DNA of 64,000 nucleotides from Pardosa pseudoannulata (lineage: Eukaryota; Arthropoda; Arachnida; Araneae; Lycosidae), in the NCBI GenBank assembly GCA_032207245.1, contig CM063506.1, positions 14,006,763-14,070,762 on the forward strand, given 5' to 3'. Shown here one piece after another: positions 46,757 to 59,167 of this stretch. Positions within the stretch are counted from its first letter, which is position 1. Each line of letters begins with the position of its first letter. The notes beneath the pieces are model-generated. The model did no database searches. It saw only the letters and a list, made by a program, of their open reading frames with translations, and had not been told where the DNA came from. A program made the position numbers and the translations under genes.

Positions 46757-47310
46757 AATATTCATAATTTCTTAAACTGGAAACTCATTTCTTTTTAGTA
46801 TACTAATTCATATTTCTAGTACCACTAAACCATAGTAAGGTAATTTTATTGAAAGTGTTTTGGGTCATAAAATATGCAATTATTAAATCTCATAAGATAA
46901 TACTAAGGTCTAATTACTTACAAGATTACTTTCCTATCTGTATAATACATAAATAATATATAAAACGAGAATACTATGATACATCCCCAGATTGCAACTG
47001 AAGTTAAAACTCCTGCTGAAGATAATATGAAGGGTGGGCTAATTTTGGGGAAAAGAGATAAAATTGTAATAGATGAAATTGATCCAGTGACCTTATGAAA
47101 TCAGTGTCACATTATACATAGATTATTTCACGCTGCACTGAATTTTTATAAATAACTTATTAACAAGGAATTTCTCTGGGAATATTTTCAAACTAATTTG
47201 TTGCTATGGAGCAACTTTCCGCCCAAGATAACATTGAAATAATATTTATAAATTAAGGATTATGCCCTGTACGAGATAAACTTAATTACGTGTTACAGAT
47301 AATTTAGAGT
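46757..47310. other. AT-rich stretch, nothing recognised
   Basis: No frame or repeat seen. Confidence 0.55.
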
Positions 47311-48706
47311 ACTTTATTAATTTAATGATCCATATATGAGTTTTACTCTAATTTATTTAATTTTACGTTACTTAATCTGAGATTCAATGTAACAATAAAT
47401 TAATTCGTTACTCTTTTTTCTCATTCCGATTTATATACAGATTTTGAAATTAAATTTTGGTTATAATTTCCTATATAACTAAGTATTTATCAACGATTAA
47501 ATAAATTTTTATTTATTTTCTTATATTTAGAGAGTTTGTGATTGGGATTACTTTATTAATTTAACAATCCATATAAGAGTTTTACTCTAATTTATTTAAT
47601 TTTAAGTTACTTAATTTGAGATTTAATGTAACAATAAATTAATTTGTTACTTTTTTTTTCATTCCGATTTATATACAGATTTTGAAATAAAATTGTGGTT
47701 ATAATTTAGTTTATAACTAAGTATTTATCAACGATTATATAAATTTTTATTTATTTTCTTATATCTGGAGAGTGAGAGTACTTTATTAATTTAATGATCC
47801 ATATATGAGTTTTACTCTAATTTATTTAATTTTACGTTTACTTAAAGTGAGATTCAATGTAACAATTAATTAATTTCTCACTCGTTTTCTTCATCCCGAT
47901 TTATATACAGGTTTTGAAATAAAATTGTGGTAATAATTTCATTTATAACTAAATATTTATCAACGATTAAATAAAATTTTTTTTCTTATATTTGGAGAGT
48001 TTGTGATTAGGAGTACTTAATTTAATGATCCATATATGAGTTTTACTCTAATTTGTTTAATTTTACGTTACTTAAGTTGAGATTCAATGTAACAATAAAT
48101 TAATTTGTTACTTTTTTTTTTCATTCCGATTTATATACAGATTTTGAAATAAAAGTGTGGTCATAATTATTTTATAACTAAGTATTTATCAACGATTATA
48201 TAAATTTTTATTTATTTTCTTATATCTGGAGAATGAGAGTACTTTATTAATTTCATGATCCATGAGTTTTACTCCAATTTATTTAATTTTACGCTACTTA
48301 AGTTGAGATTCAATGTAACAAAAAATTAATTTTTTATTCTTTTTTTTCCTTCCGATTTATATACAGATTTTGAAATCAAATTGTGGTTATAATTTCCTTT
48401 AGAACTAAATATTTAACAAAGATTAAATAATTTTTTATTTATTTTCTTATATTTGGAGAGTTTGTGATTGAGAGTACTTTATAAATTGAATGATCCATAT
48501 ATGAGTTTTACTCTAATTTATTTAATTTTAAGTTTACTTAAGGTGAGATTTAATGTAACAATTAATTAACTTGTTACTCGTTTTTTACATTCCGATTTAT
48601 ATACAGATTGTGAAATAAAATTGCGAATATAATTTATTTTATAACTAAATATTAATCAACGATTAAATATTTTTTTCTTATATTTTGAAAGTTTGTGATT
48701 GGCTAA
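47311..48706. repeat. Six-copy ~233-bp tandem array
   Basis: Units begin at 47311, 47550, 47780, 48015, 48241 and 48476 with 'actttattaattta', then 'atgatccatatatgagtttt', 'actctaatttatttaatttt', 'gagattcaatgtaaca', 'cattccgatttatatacag' and 'tatttggagagtttgtgatt'. Period varies 226-239 bp through small indels, and all copies have diverged, so the array is old. It ends at gtttgtgattgg near 48706. Confidence 0.93.
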
Positions 48707-49400
48707 AACTTTAGATGCATGCGCAGAAACATATAATGTCTAAGATATACCCATTATCTGCAATATAATTTTCTCAGGATTTCTTTACTGCATGTTCTGA
48801 AGTAGGAAGAATCATATATTTAACATCGATCTTGTTTTAATGGTAATGGAATATTGCATTAAAGAAAAATAAGAAGAAAACTACATTGATTTGTCAGTGT
48901 CAATTAGAAATCCTTAATGGAAAGGCAATGTAACTGAACAAAGTAAGTTTCTGTGCTGAACGTATTGCATCCCCTCGAATTACAGACTGTCTATTTACAA
49001 GTTTATTTTTAATTTAATTGTAATTTTTAAATCATATTATCATATTTTTTCTTATACATTTAATAATTCGAATAAATTATGGTTATGAATAATAACTACG
49101 TTTCAGTATATAAAATTTCTGTCAATATGATTTTTTTATATTTTAAAGAATATTATAATTGTACACTTAAAAAGGTTATTAAGTACTTTGTACAGTAATG
49201 AAGATTTTATTATCTATCATAATAACAAATTTTATGTTTTATTGCATTATTTTTAGACCTTAAAATGAGGATTTCTACAGAAAATATTGAATTAATATAT
49301 TAATTATGTTATGAACAGTTGTATAAAGGTAATTTAGGATCCTAATTAGAAAAAAAAACGCAAAAATGTTGAATTTTGTACTTGTAGCTTCCACAAACGA
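48707..49400. other. AT-rich stretch, nothing recognised
   Basis: No frame or repeat seen. Confidence 0.5.
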
Positions 49401-50510
49401 TATTGATTTTTCTAAATAGTTTATTATTTTAATAATCTACTTTCTTTTCATTGCTGAAACTCATGTCATTTTGCGATTTATATTGTATATTGTATATAGT
49501 GTATATTGTATGTACATATTATAACATATGTATTTGCTCTTTATATTCTCAACATATTATTTTTAGTGACTGTTATGTTATTTTTAAAATTACATAAATA
49601 CTAAAAGTTTCTTTACAAGTTTTCTAAATTTGTGTTATTTTTTAATTCTATGAGTTTTTTCTTTTCCTTAACATGATTTTCCAAGTGCAGTTTAAATAAA
49701 AAAAAGGTTTAATTGTGTACAAAAGAAGCATAAGTAAACAATTTCAATGAAAATGAAACATATATTCGTATTAAAATTATTTGCTTTATAGAAAATTATA
49801 TATCTAAAGATATTGATCTTTCTAAATAGTTTTTTTATTTTCTTAATAATCTAATTTTCTCTTCATTGCTGAAACTCATCTTATATTGTGATTTACTGTA
49901 TATAGTAGGTTATAATATGTATTTGCTCTTCATATTCTCAACATATTATTTCTAGTGACTGTTATGTTATTTTTAAAACTACATAAATACTAAATGGTTC
50001 TTTAAAAGTATCGAAGCATAATTAAGAGCCGCAGATCACAAAACGCCTTTTATTAAAGACACTGAAATAATAACAATAATAATAATACTGTTAATAATGA
50101 TAATAGAAGTACATTGGGCTTTTATAGTTTTATAAAGATCCTGAGCCCAGCCAATCAAATTACAGGCACAAGACAAAACTAATCAAACACAACCAATAAA
50201 AACACAAAAGGATCAACTCAAGGAATCCTCGTACGACCGAGAAAGATATTGCTTAAATAATAACAAACAGCCAAGTCGCCAAGTATGAGTGCGATTACAT
50301 ATTTCAACAAAAAGTTTCCTAAATTTGTGTTATTCTTTAATTCAATGGGTTTTTTTTTTCCTTTTCCTTAACATGCTTCTCCACGTGCGGTTTAAATTTA
50401 AAAAAAACTTTTATTGTATTCAAAACAAGCATAAGTAAACAATTTCAATGAAAAGGAAACATATATTCGTATTAAAATTATTTGCGTTATCGAAAATTAT
50501 ATATCTAAAG
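49401..50510. repeat. Two-copy tandem duplication, 410-bp period, copy 2 interrupted
   Basis: Copy 1 is 49401-49810 and copy 2 is 49811-50510. Shared landmarks: tattgat.tttctaaatag, catattctcaacatattatt, agtgactgttatgttatttt, ttccttaacatg.tt.tcca, agcataagtaaacaatttca and catatattcgtattaaaatt. Copy 2 contains a 306-bp interruption at 50009-50314 that copy 1 lacks, so copy 1 shows the pre-insertion state. Confidence 0.95.
50004..50314 (-). mobile_element. Solo LTR, 301 bp, 5-bp TSD
   Basis: Body 50009-50309, flanked by AAAAG at 50004-50008 and 50310-50314. On the minus strand it starts TGTTGAAATATG and ends GCTTCGATA, giving imperfect inverted ends (TGTTGAA / TTCGATA). It contains two CCAAT-type boxes (ATTGGTTGTG, GATTGGCTGGG), a TATA box in CTATAAAAGCCC, and AATAAAAG about 45 bp before the end, in the order U3-R-U5. 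A 5-bp TSD with a short LTR fits Gypsy or BEL-Pao type elements. The clade is not determined. Confidence 0.9.
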
Positions 50511-50859
50511 CACCTCACTACCTTTTCCTCCGAAATAATAGTGGATGATCTCTTTGTGTCACATGTAGTGCGGAACAGCAGTTTGCAGCTAAGTATTTCA
50601 CGACTTATGATGATTTCGAATGCAAATACAACACAGATCCACTATTCGGCGTTGATTTCCACACAATGAAAGTCACGACGGCCAGCTGGGATGACATCCT
50701 AACCCTCCCGCTGTATCAACAGTCTATCCAACTCGTACTTTTAAGGTCTCGTTTAGAAACCAAATACGGCATCGACTAAAACTTTGGTTACATATTTTTT
50801 AAAAAAGCTTGCGTAGTGATTTATTTCTGTTTGTCTAGCCAAAAGCTAGAATCAGTCTA
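50511..50859. other. Unannotated stretch, mixed composition
   Basis: A 73-codon frame (50448-50669) starts inside the tandem duplication and has no recognisable motif. Confidence 0.45.
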
Positions 50860-51400
50860 GGAGGTCATAAATAGGTATAAAATCATATACGATAAGAGAC
50901 GAAGAAGACAAATACTCTCGTACAAGCCCTACACAATTTAAAAAGTGGTAAGGTTAAGCTTGGTTAAAAGTACAGCTAAAGTACTTCTGAAAGGTTTCTT
51001 GCTCATTCTCGTAGAGAAAACTCCGTATGTGTCCACTAACAAATTTAATGAATGTGCCTTGGACACCTCTTTTTCTTTTGGTGGTAAGGCGTAGTTATAC
51101 CAGGAGGTTTATTTGCGTATCATGGGTTGGTCAGAAAAGATTTCCAAAATTTCTAGATTGAAATCTTTATTTTTGATCAGATATAAAAAAATGTCTGATC
51201 AACTGTAAAAGTTCATGGACCAGATTCCCTATCCTTAGTAAGAGTATCAGCAGTTTCGTTCTCATGGAGGCATATATGGGAAGAAACCGCCGGAAGTAAA
51301 TCTTTCGTTGCCATGAAAATATCTTGATGACATTGACAAAGTATATTGGGAGATTAACTGTAGCTTTAGTTATACAAACAACCTTATTAGGAATTCAAAC
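50860..51400 (-). pseudogene. Retrotransposon RNase H and C-terminal remnant
   Basis: The minus reading gives AVSSHICLHENETADTLTKD, the RNase H signature (W-(I/V)-P-S-H-x-G-x-x-G-N-(E)-x-A-D-x-L-A-K) with W and G replaced. A frameshift later it reads TFIKFVSGHIRSFLYENEQE, then YFSCTFNQA.PYHFLNCVGL and VREYLSSSSLIVYDFIPIYD. This follows the post-RNase H pattern (F-x-(S/T)-G-H-xx-R ... C ... Q-A-S-P-x-H-(I/L)-L-x-C-x-G) that I associate with abundant spider/arthropod non-LTR elements. Several stops and shifts are present. RT is not recognisable to the right of 51400. Confidence 0.7.
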
Positions 51401-51889
51401 ACATTTTTTACCCAAAACAACGTATCTCTTTTTATCATTGGTAGACTCCGATCACTTTGACAGTGAAAAGGAATAGTTTCGCAAAATGCAAATTGAAGAA
51501 GTTTTTATATCCATTAAGTAGTGTAATGCACCTGTACTTACAGCATTCAAGTTAGTCTCAAGTAAAAAGATGGAGCACAGAGAGCATTGCTGTATGTATG
51601 TATTACATAAGTAAGGACTGCCGTATTAATTTGGACATACAAACTGAAGAGTAAAAACCCCTCGATTCCTCGACCCACCATGAAAAATTTCTGAATATTT
51701 CCTGTATGTATCGCCCACTTTGAATAGGGGCTACCTAAAGAATACCGAAGGGTTCAAGATAGTAGTGTATTTAAAAGGAATATTTTGATATTCACATTTT
51801 TGGTTAGAGTAATAAAAGGATAGTATGAAAATGGGTACAATAGAGAGAAATTACAGTAACAGATAAAATTAATTAAATTTAAACATATT
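51401..51889. other. Unannotated stretch, possibly decayed LINE sequence
   Basis: It lies on the 5' side of the RNase H relic. I cannot align it to an RT by eye. Confidence 0.35.
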
Positions 51890-51945
51890 TGCCTTTGTGT
51901 AGCAAAACTGTAGACCGTAGTGCTTTAATCCAAACCAAAATTAAA
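51890..51945 (+). mobile_element. SINE family A, 3'-end fragment
   Basis: TTGTGTAGCAAAACTGTAGA, CCGTAGTGCTTTAATCC and AAACCAAAATT match the last ~55 bp of SINE-A including its tail. The head and most of the body are missing. Confidence 0.75.
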
Positions 51946-51996
51946 TTAAAAATAAAAACGTAATAAAGGAAAATAATACTAACATGAAGTTAAGTA

Positions 51997-52503
<507 letters not shown>

Positions 52504-52506
<3 letters not shown>

Positions 52507-53334
52507 GTTTTACTCAGCAACTACTACAGAATCCATTGACTTTAATGAAATGTAATAACAATATAAGACTTCTGAAGCTCTCCGTCCAGAAATTATTTAA
52601 ATAACTTCTGCTGTTTTATGCAGCCAGCGTTAGAAAACACTTGAAGACAAAAGTCATGAAAGTTAAGAACAATTTATCAATGAAGCACAACGTAAATTGT
52701 TTTTCGGACAATCCATCGTGGAATATTGACATTCAGAATGTACATTCCAATATGCCTTTCGATAATACACGCTTATGTTTTATTCATTCGTAATTATTAT
52801 TGATCCCACATGCAAGTGTTCTACCCGTGCACTGCCATTTTTTTGTGTTACATTATATTATCATTTGTGCTGCAGACCTTATAATGGAGAATAGCTACTT
52901 TTGAAATAGCTCACACACTTCATTGTGTATATAATTTTCTCCACTTTCTTTGTTTCTATATTTGAAAATCATGCTTTTAAATTATTCAGTAAAAGTAAAA
53001 CCTAGTGTATTGTTTACTGTTAATATGAGATATTTTTACATATTGTCAATATAACACAAAAATAAATATTCGTTTTTCTGTGCATAATTATTGTTCTAAA
53101 ATATCTTATTTTATAAATAGTTATTGGGAAGGCCGGAATAAATATACCTCTCAACTTTTTGTTTTTATGAACAGTTTATTCTATTCAAATCTTTTGTTTA
53201 CTATTAGCTTGATTTTGTGAGCCATTAGAATTGATGGTGGGCAATAATATCTTGTGAAAAATGTAGTTTCATTTCGAAATGATCCCGATTCATTAAAAGA
53301 AATTCTTTTTCAGACTTTACAATTTTATGTTCTG
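52504..53334. other. AT-rich stretch, no gene recognised
   Basis: No frame or repeat that I can support, apart from the chance frame starting at 53327. Confidence 0.45.
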
Positions 53335-55815
53335 CTTTTTAATAACATGCTGTCTGATCATCGAAGCAAGGTCCCTGGAAGCTATTACGCATGCGCCGGA
53401 AACACTAGTCTATTTAGAAAATAGGGGTAATTGGCATATTTTCGAATGTGTTTGTTTATTAAATACGGACAAATACGTTTACTGTGCGTATTTTGGATTA
53501 CTTTTTGGTCCACAATTTTAAAGTTATTTTTGATTGAATAAGTAAATAATAATTTCAAAACAATAAATAGAAAGAAGCAAATATATTTAAAAAAAATGCT
53601 ATAGGAGTGGATATTTTCGGTTGAGTTTGTTCAAGATTTGCTAAAGAGTGTTTTGTCCCAAATTTCTGTTTCAGAATTTTCTTTTGATTGAATATATGAA
53701 TAAAAACCGAAAAACGTAACAAATGAAGGTTTGAAAAAAGTTCATTTTTAAGTGATATTTTGTAATAATATAAATGTAATGCAATAAAATGACTATATTA
53801 TTTTTAGTTTTACAATTTACAGAAATAATTAAGATATACTAGTCACCTACAAGCAAACTCCCTGGAAGCTGTTACGCATGGCCAGAAGAACTAGTCTACT
53901 TAGGAAATAGGGGTAAATGTCATATTTTCGGATGTGTTTGTTTATGAATACTGACAAATACGCCTACTTTGTGTATTTCAGACTACTTTGTATTCGCAAT
54001 TTTAAAACTATTTTTAGAACTTTATTTTTGGTTGAATATGCGAATAATAATTTCAAAACTGTAAATAGAAAGAAGCAAATAGGAGTGGATATTTTCAGAT
54101 GTGTTTATTCAAGAACAGCTAAAAAAGGTTTTGCCCCAAGTTTCTTTTTCAGAATTTTTCTTTTGATTGAATATATGAATAAAAACTGAAAAACATATAA
54201 AATGAAGGTTTAAAAAAAGTCTATTTTTAAGTAATATTTTGTTATAATTTAAATGTAATGCAAGAAAATTACTATATTTGATTTGCAGTTTTACAATGTG
54301 CAGAAATAATTAAGATATACCAGTCACCTACAAGCAAGCTCCCTGGAAGCTGTTAGGCATATCCAGAAGAACTAGCCTATTTAGAAAATAGGGGTAATTG
54401 TCATATTTTAGGATATGTTTGTTTATGAAATACTGACGAATACGCTTACTTTGTGTATTTCAGACCACTTTGTATCCGCAATTTTAAAGCTATTTTTTAG
54501 AACTTTATTTTTGATTGAATACGTAAATAATAATTTCAAAACAATAAATAGAAAGAAGCAAATATATTTTTAAAAAATGCTATAGGAGTGGATATTTTCG
54601 GTTGAGTTTGTTCAAGATTTGCTAAAGAGTGTTTTGTCCCAAATTTCTGTTTCAGAATTTTCTTTTGATTGAATATATGAATAAAAACCGAAAAACGTAA
54701 CAAATGAAGGTTTGAAAAAAGTTCATTTTTAAGTGATATATTGTAATAATATAAATGTAATCCAACAAAATGACTATATGATTTTCAGTTTTACAATTTG
54801 CAGAAATAATTAAGATATACCAGTCACCTACAAGCAAGCTCCCTGGAAGCTGTTACGCATGCCCAGAAGAACTAGTCTATTTAGAAAATAGGGGTAATTG
54901 TCATATTTTAGGATATGTTTGTTTATGAAATACTGACGAATACGCTTACTTTGTGTATTTCAGACCACTTTGTATCCGCAATTTTAAAGCTATTTTTTAG
55001 AACTTTATTTTTGATTGAATATGTTAATAATAATTTCAAAACAGTAAATAGAAAGAAGCAAATAGGAGTGTTATAGGAGTGGATATTTTCGGGGGTGTTT
55101 GTTCAAGAACAGCTAAAAAAGGTTTTGCCCCAAGTTTCTTTTTCAGAATTTTTCTTTTGATGGAATATATGAATAAAAACCGAAAAACATATAAAATGAA
55201 GGTTTAAAAAAAGTCCATTTTTAAGTGATATTTTGTAATAATATAAATGTAATGCAATAAAATGACTATATTATTTTTAGTTTTACAATTTGCAGAAATA
55301 ATTAAGATATACCAGTCACCTACAAGCAAGCTCCCTGGAAGCTGTTAGGCATATCCAGAAGAACTAGCCTATTTAGAAAATAGGGGTAATTGTCATATTT
55401 TAGGATATGTTTGTTTATGAAATACTGACGAATACGCTTACTTTGTGTATTTCAGACCACTTTGTATCCGTAATTTTAAAGCTATTTTTTAGAACTTTAT
55501 TTTTGATTGAATATGTTAATAATAATTTCAAAACAGTAAATAGAAAGAAGCAAATAGGAGTGTTATAGGAGTGGATATTTTCGGGGGTGTTTGTTCAAGA
55601 ACAGCTAAAAAAGGTTTTGCCCCAAGTTTCTTTTTCAGAATTTTTCTTTTGATGGAATATATGAATAAAAACCGAAAAACATATAAAATGAAGGTTTAAA
55701 AAAATGTCCATTTTTAAGTGATATTTTGTAATAATATAAATGTAATGCAATAAAATGACTATATTTGATTTGCAGTTTTACAATGTGCAGAAATAATTAA
55801 GATATAAAAGTCACC
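53335..55815. repeat. Five-copy ~490-bp tandem array with two sub-types
   Basis: The landmark (g/c)tccctggaagct occurs at 53371, 53858, 54339, 54839 and 55331. Sub-type A (copies 1, 3) has 'aatgctataggagtgg' and 'ggttgagtttgttcaagatt', 'ttttgtcccaaatttctg'. Sub-type B (copies 2, 4, 5) has 'gtttgttcaagaacagc' or close variants and 'ttttgccccaagtttctt'. Copies 4 and 5 are almost identical. The order A-B-A-B-B implies amplification of a two-unit block. Frames of 61-90 codons inside are not kept open between copies. Confidence 0.95.
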
Positions 55816-55928
55816 TGCATGGAAAGTAGAATTGTCTTGGCATTCTGCCAAGCATAGTTCTTCGTATTGTGGTCAAGCAGTAGTTGTGTTTTTCTTTAGC
55901 ATATAGCCCGCATATAACTAGTATATAA
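55816..55928. other. Junction between array and Helitron
   Basis: Contains a second partial Helitron-like 3' terminus (agcatatagcccgcatata near 55898), possibly a duplicated or earlier inserted end. Confidence 0.45.
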
Positions 55929-56587
55929 CTAGCATATAGCCAATCATATGACGGGATCAGTAAAATTTTTAATTTTCCAGAATTGTAAAGTCAGGCAGGT
56001 AAAAAATAATTTGTTTTACTGCTGAGAATTATCTTTCAACAAAAAATAATCGATGATTAAACTTAAAATTATCCCATATATACTTAATCTGTTATTTAAG
56101 CCAAATATAAATAAAGTTACTTACGTAATATCTAAGTTTAGTGATAAAACGTATGAAAACAATGCAGAAGATATTTAAATAATTTAAAATATGGAATGAT
56201 TAAACGAGATGGTTAAAGAAATGACGTCATAATGTTAGATAAAAAAATATGTTAGTTTTACCCACTTATTATGTGATAAATTTAATCGACTGCTCTTAAA
56301 ATGGGGCTTGATATAATGACATTAAACATTCTAAAAGAGGGATAGGGTGGATTTCGAAAGTGTTAAAGATGACAGTATTTTTCGCTGTGAAACTAAGCTT
56401 AATGATACCAAATTATTTTAGAATCGGATCTATAGTTTAGGTAAAGATAAACTTTACTCGCTTTGCAAATTGCTAACCCTAACTCATCAAAAAATCTAAT
56501 ATGGATGTCTATCCTTTCTGAGTTCGACCGCTTCATTTTAAATTCGATGACAGACGGACAGATAACTTGAGCTATTATTACATTACG
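55929..56587 (-). mobile_element. Non-autonomous Helitron (type I)
   Basis: The plus strand reads CTAGCATATAGCCAATCATA at the left (hairpin partly decayed, CCCGTC changed to CCAATC) and 'gacggacagataacttgagc' then 'tattattacattacgaga' at the right (decayed 5' end). The interior matches 6060-6623 (gataaaacgtatgaaaa, atatttaaataatttaaaat, gatggttaaag.aatgacgt). A 71-codon minus frame at 56399-56614 inside it is chance. Confidence 0.85.
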
Positions 56588-56829
56588 AGAAGAAAGTTTA
56601 AGGATAGAAAACATGAAATATTTATGTGGCTAGGGACATCTGTACAACAATACGGGAATTTAATAAAATGAAAATAATAAAAATCATAAAAGTTGAAAAA
56701 AAAGTAGTAAAAATTTATTTTAAAATTGATAAAACAACCTTAAAAATAATAAAACAACTTTAGGAATAAATATTTAAAAGAAAGAGCAGAAAATATTAAA
56801 TTAATCAGACATTTAGAAAAATTTGGCTG

Positions 56830-56912
56830 TGTCGAGGACAGAACCGTTAACCCGAGAGAAACGACTGTCAAATAGGCAGACACTCTACCGAACGTACTAC
56901 GCCTACACATGA
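56830..56912 (-). mobile_element. Possible SINE head (family E), tRNA-like
   Basis: On the minus strand GGCGTAGTACGTTCGGTAGA, GTGTCTGCCTATTTGACAGT and TCTCGGGTTAACGGTTCTGT resemble a tRNA D arm (A box TAGTACGTTCGG) and T arm in order and spacing. The B box is a weak match to consensus. Only one copy is present, so it may be a decayed tRNA pseudogene rather than a SINE. Confidence 0.35.
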
Positions 56913-57009
56913 GAGTACTAATTAGAGTATATGAGTGTCGAGTAAAAACAGTCCAGAAATTTAAATATTACGCTTCGCCATCCTATCAAGAATGAATTTA
57001 GTATAGAAT

Positions 57010-57207
57010 AAGAGAATAAGGCTTGAAATAATAGCATCAAACGCTCGAAAAGGGGTGGATGGGGTGGATTTCGAACTCGCTTTGAATTTTGCTAACCCTA
57101 ACTCATAAAAAAATCCAATATGGATGTCTGTATCCATTCCAGGTACAACCGCTTCATAAATTCGCGGACAGATGGACAGACAACTTAGGCTATTATTATA
57201 TAGGGGA
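57010..57207 (-). mobile_element. Helitron 5'-terminal fragment
   Basis: cttgaaataatagcatcaaa, cgctcgaaaaggggtgga, ttgctaaccctaactcat, atccaatatggatgtctg, ttccaggtacaaccgcttca and ggctattattatatagggga end at 57207 before a host T. It is the clean 5' end of the family on the minus strand without its 3' half, ~620 bp beyond a complete copy. Confidence 0.85.
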
Positions 57208-57925
57208 TATTACAAGGAAGCTTTCCTACTTTCCAATATAAAAATAAGGAAAAATGAATCTGGTGTTGCATTTGTGGGGAGAAGGTAATCCTTTATATTT
57301 TACACAAATTATCTTTAAAATTCTGTAAACTGAATCTTCATTAAAATAATTTTAAAGAATGGATAATATTCCAAAACTAATACAAAAATTGGAAGCAATA
57401 TATGAGATCCTAAATGGTCAATGTTCGTTTACTTTTATTTCTTTTTAATTTTTAAACAATATATAAATAATTAATTAATTGCTTTATTGTGACTAACTAG
57501 TACATCTTTTTGAAATTAATGATTGTTAATGGGGGAAATTTCCAAACACAAAATAGCTAAGTAATATATTTTTTAGTATATTGGAAAAGAGAGTATAAAG
57601 ATTTTTTCAAAAACTTTTATTGTTAGTTAGAATTTTGATATAAATTAACAAAGTATTATAAAGCTCAAGTGTTGGTTATGTTTAAAATTTTAAATATCTT
57701 TGAAATGCACAAATAGCTTGCCACCTTTAGATATTGTTCATGTTTATCTTCGATAATATTAAATTTCAATTGATTTATAGTTTGCTATGGAAAGTTTCTC
57801 TTCTAGAAATATGTCAAAAGATATTGTATAAGTGGACAAATGGACTGCAGTGAAGAATAATGTCAAATATTTGGCCTGATATTATTTTTTTTATTTGATA
57901 AAATGTGCTTTCGCGTTTTAGCTCT
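57208..57925. other. AT-rich stretch, nothing recognised
   Basis: No frame or repeat seen. Confidence 0.5.
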
Positions 57926-58368
57926 GAATTTAGCCCTGTGTGTTATAAAAGCTTGAAAATCCATATAATAATGTACTTTGCATATTTTACTTATATGGTA
58001 TTAATTTGTTCTTATATTTTATATTAATATTAGACTTGTATTGTAACTTCATATTAATAGCATTGAATTGCTATTTATAGTCCCATTTTGACAGTATTGT
58101 TCATTACTCTTATTTGTTGGTAAATGGTTGAAAATTGTTGAAAATCTAAGTTTAGTTCTGTGTGTTATAAAAGCTTGAAAATGCATATAATAATATACTT
58201 TGCATATTTTACTTATATGGCATTAATTTGTCCTTATATTTTATAGTAATATTAGACTTGTATTGTAACTTTATATTAATAGCATTGAATTGTTATGTAT
58301 AGTCCCATCTAGACAACATTGTTCATTACTCTTATTTGTTGGTAAATTGTTGAAAATTTAGCTGTTTA
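57926..58368. repeat. Two-copy tandem duplication, 222-bp period
   Basis: Shared landmarks in both copies: ctgtgtgttataaaagcttg, atataataat.tactttgca, tattttacttatatgg, attaatattagacttg with one substitution, ttaatagcattgaattg and ttcattactcttatttgttg. There are few differences, so it is fairly young. Confidence 0.95.
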
Positions 58369-58860
58369 GAAGTCAGAAACAGATTTCGTCACCCTATCTC
58401 TTTGGGCCTTTGGGGAATTACAAACCCTTTGGATTCGGTCGGGAATGCGGGGTGGGTATGTGTGTGTTGCGTTATTATGTGCTGTTTCAAGTTTTGGATT
58501 AACCTCGGAAGTTGCTGAGATAAATAATTCAACTAATTATCTTTTTCTGTTTTGAGATTACAGAAATAGTTTCTAATAACCCAGTTAAGTTGTATACCGT
58601 CTTTTTAAACTAACTATTGGTGTTGTAAGTGCTTTAAATCCATACATATCAGTTATTTAATAAAAGGAAAAATAAAGCCAATACTAATGAATAAAAATAA
58701 GTTTAATTAAACTAATGAAATACTCTTAAAAAATCTAAATATTGTTTTTTTTTCTATTGTTAATTCAATAATTTTTCTTTTGTATCCAATTCAAGAAAAT
58801 GTAAAATACTATGATATCTGAATATTTTTTGTTAATTATCATACTGGTATAAAAATTTCA
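58369..58860. other. AT-rich stretch, nothing recognised
   Basis: No frame or repeat seen. Confidence 0.5.
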
Positions 58861-59080
58861 TTTTTTTTTTTTTTTTTTTTACGATTTTCCAGGTCGTATA
58901 GTGTTTAGAGTATTGGACTCTCACCCGATGGGCTTGAGTTTGACTCTCTAATGAAGCTTGGATGTTGTCCTCTTTTAGGGAGCAAAGTTGCTGTACCTAT
59001 ATGGTGCTCTCTTAATAAAAATGCCAACAAAAATCAGCGACTTTTTATGGTGAATGTTATTAATAAAAATAAAAGCCCCG
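58861..59080 (+). mobile_element. SINE family D, second copy, preceded by poly(T)
   Basis: After a run of 20 T (58861-58880) the A-box-like TATAGTGTTTAGAGTATTGG and B-box-like GGGCTTGAGTTTGACTCTC lead into a body with AGGGAGCAAAGTTG and AAAATCAGCGAC and a tail TTATTAATAAAAATAAAAG. It aligns to 415-600. A chance 73-codon frame starts inside it. Confidence 0.6.
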
Positions 59081-59167
59081 CATTGGAGTTATTTCTTTCT
59101 TGTTTAGGACAGTTCATACAATTTATTTTTTTATTGTATTTATTCGGTAAATTTTATTCTTATGGAT
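59081..59167. other. Short spacer
   Basis: Nothing recognised. Confidence 0.5.

Noticed and set aside
52504..52560. Possible transposon end after the microsatellite (tactcagcaactact...)
   Set aside because: It recalls words seen in some arthropod repeats, but I found no second copy, hairpin or TSD in the window.
53917..54189. 90-codon frame in the 490-bp array
   Set aside because: The corresponding frame is interrupted in other units of the same array.
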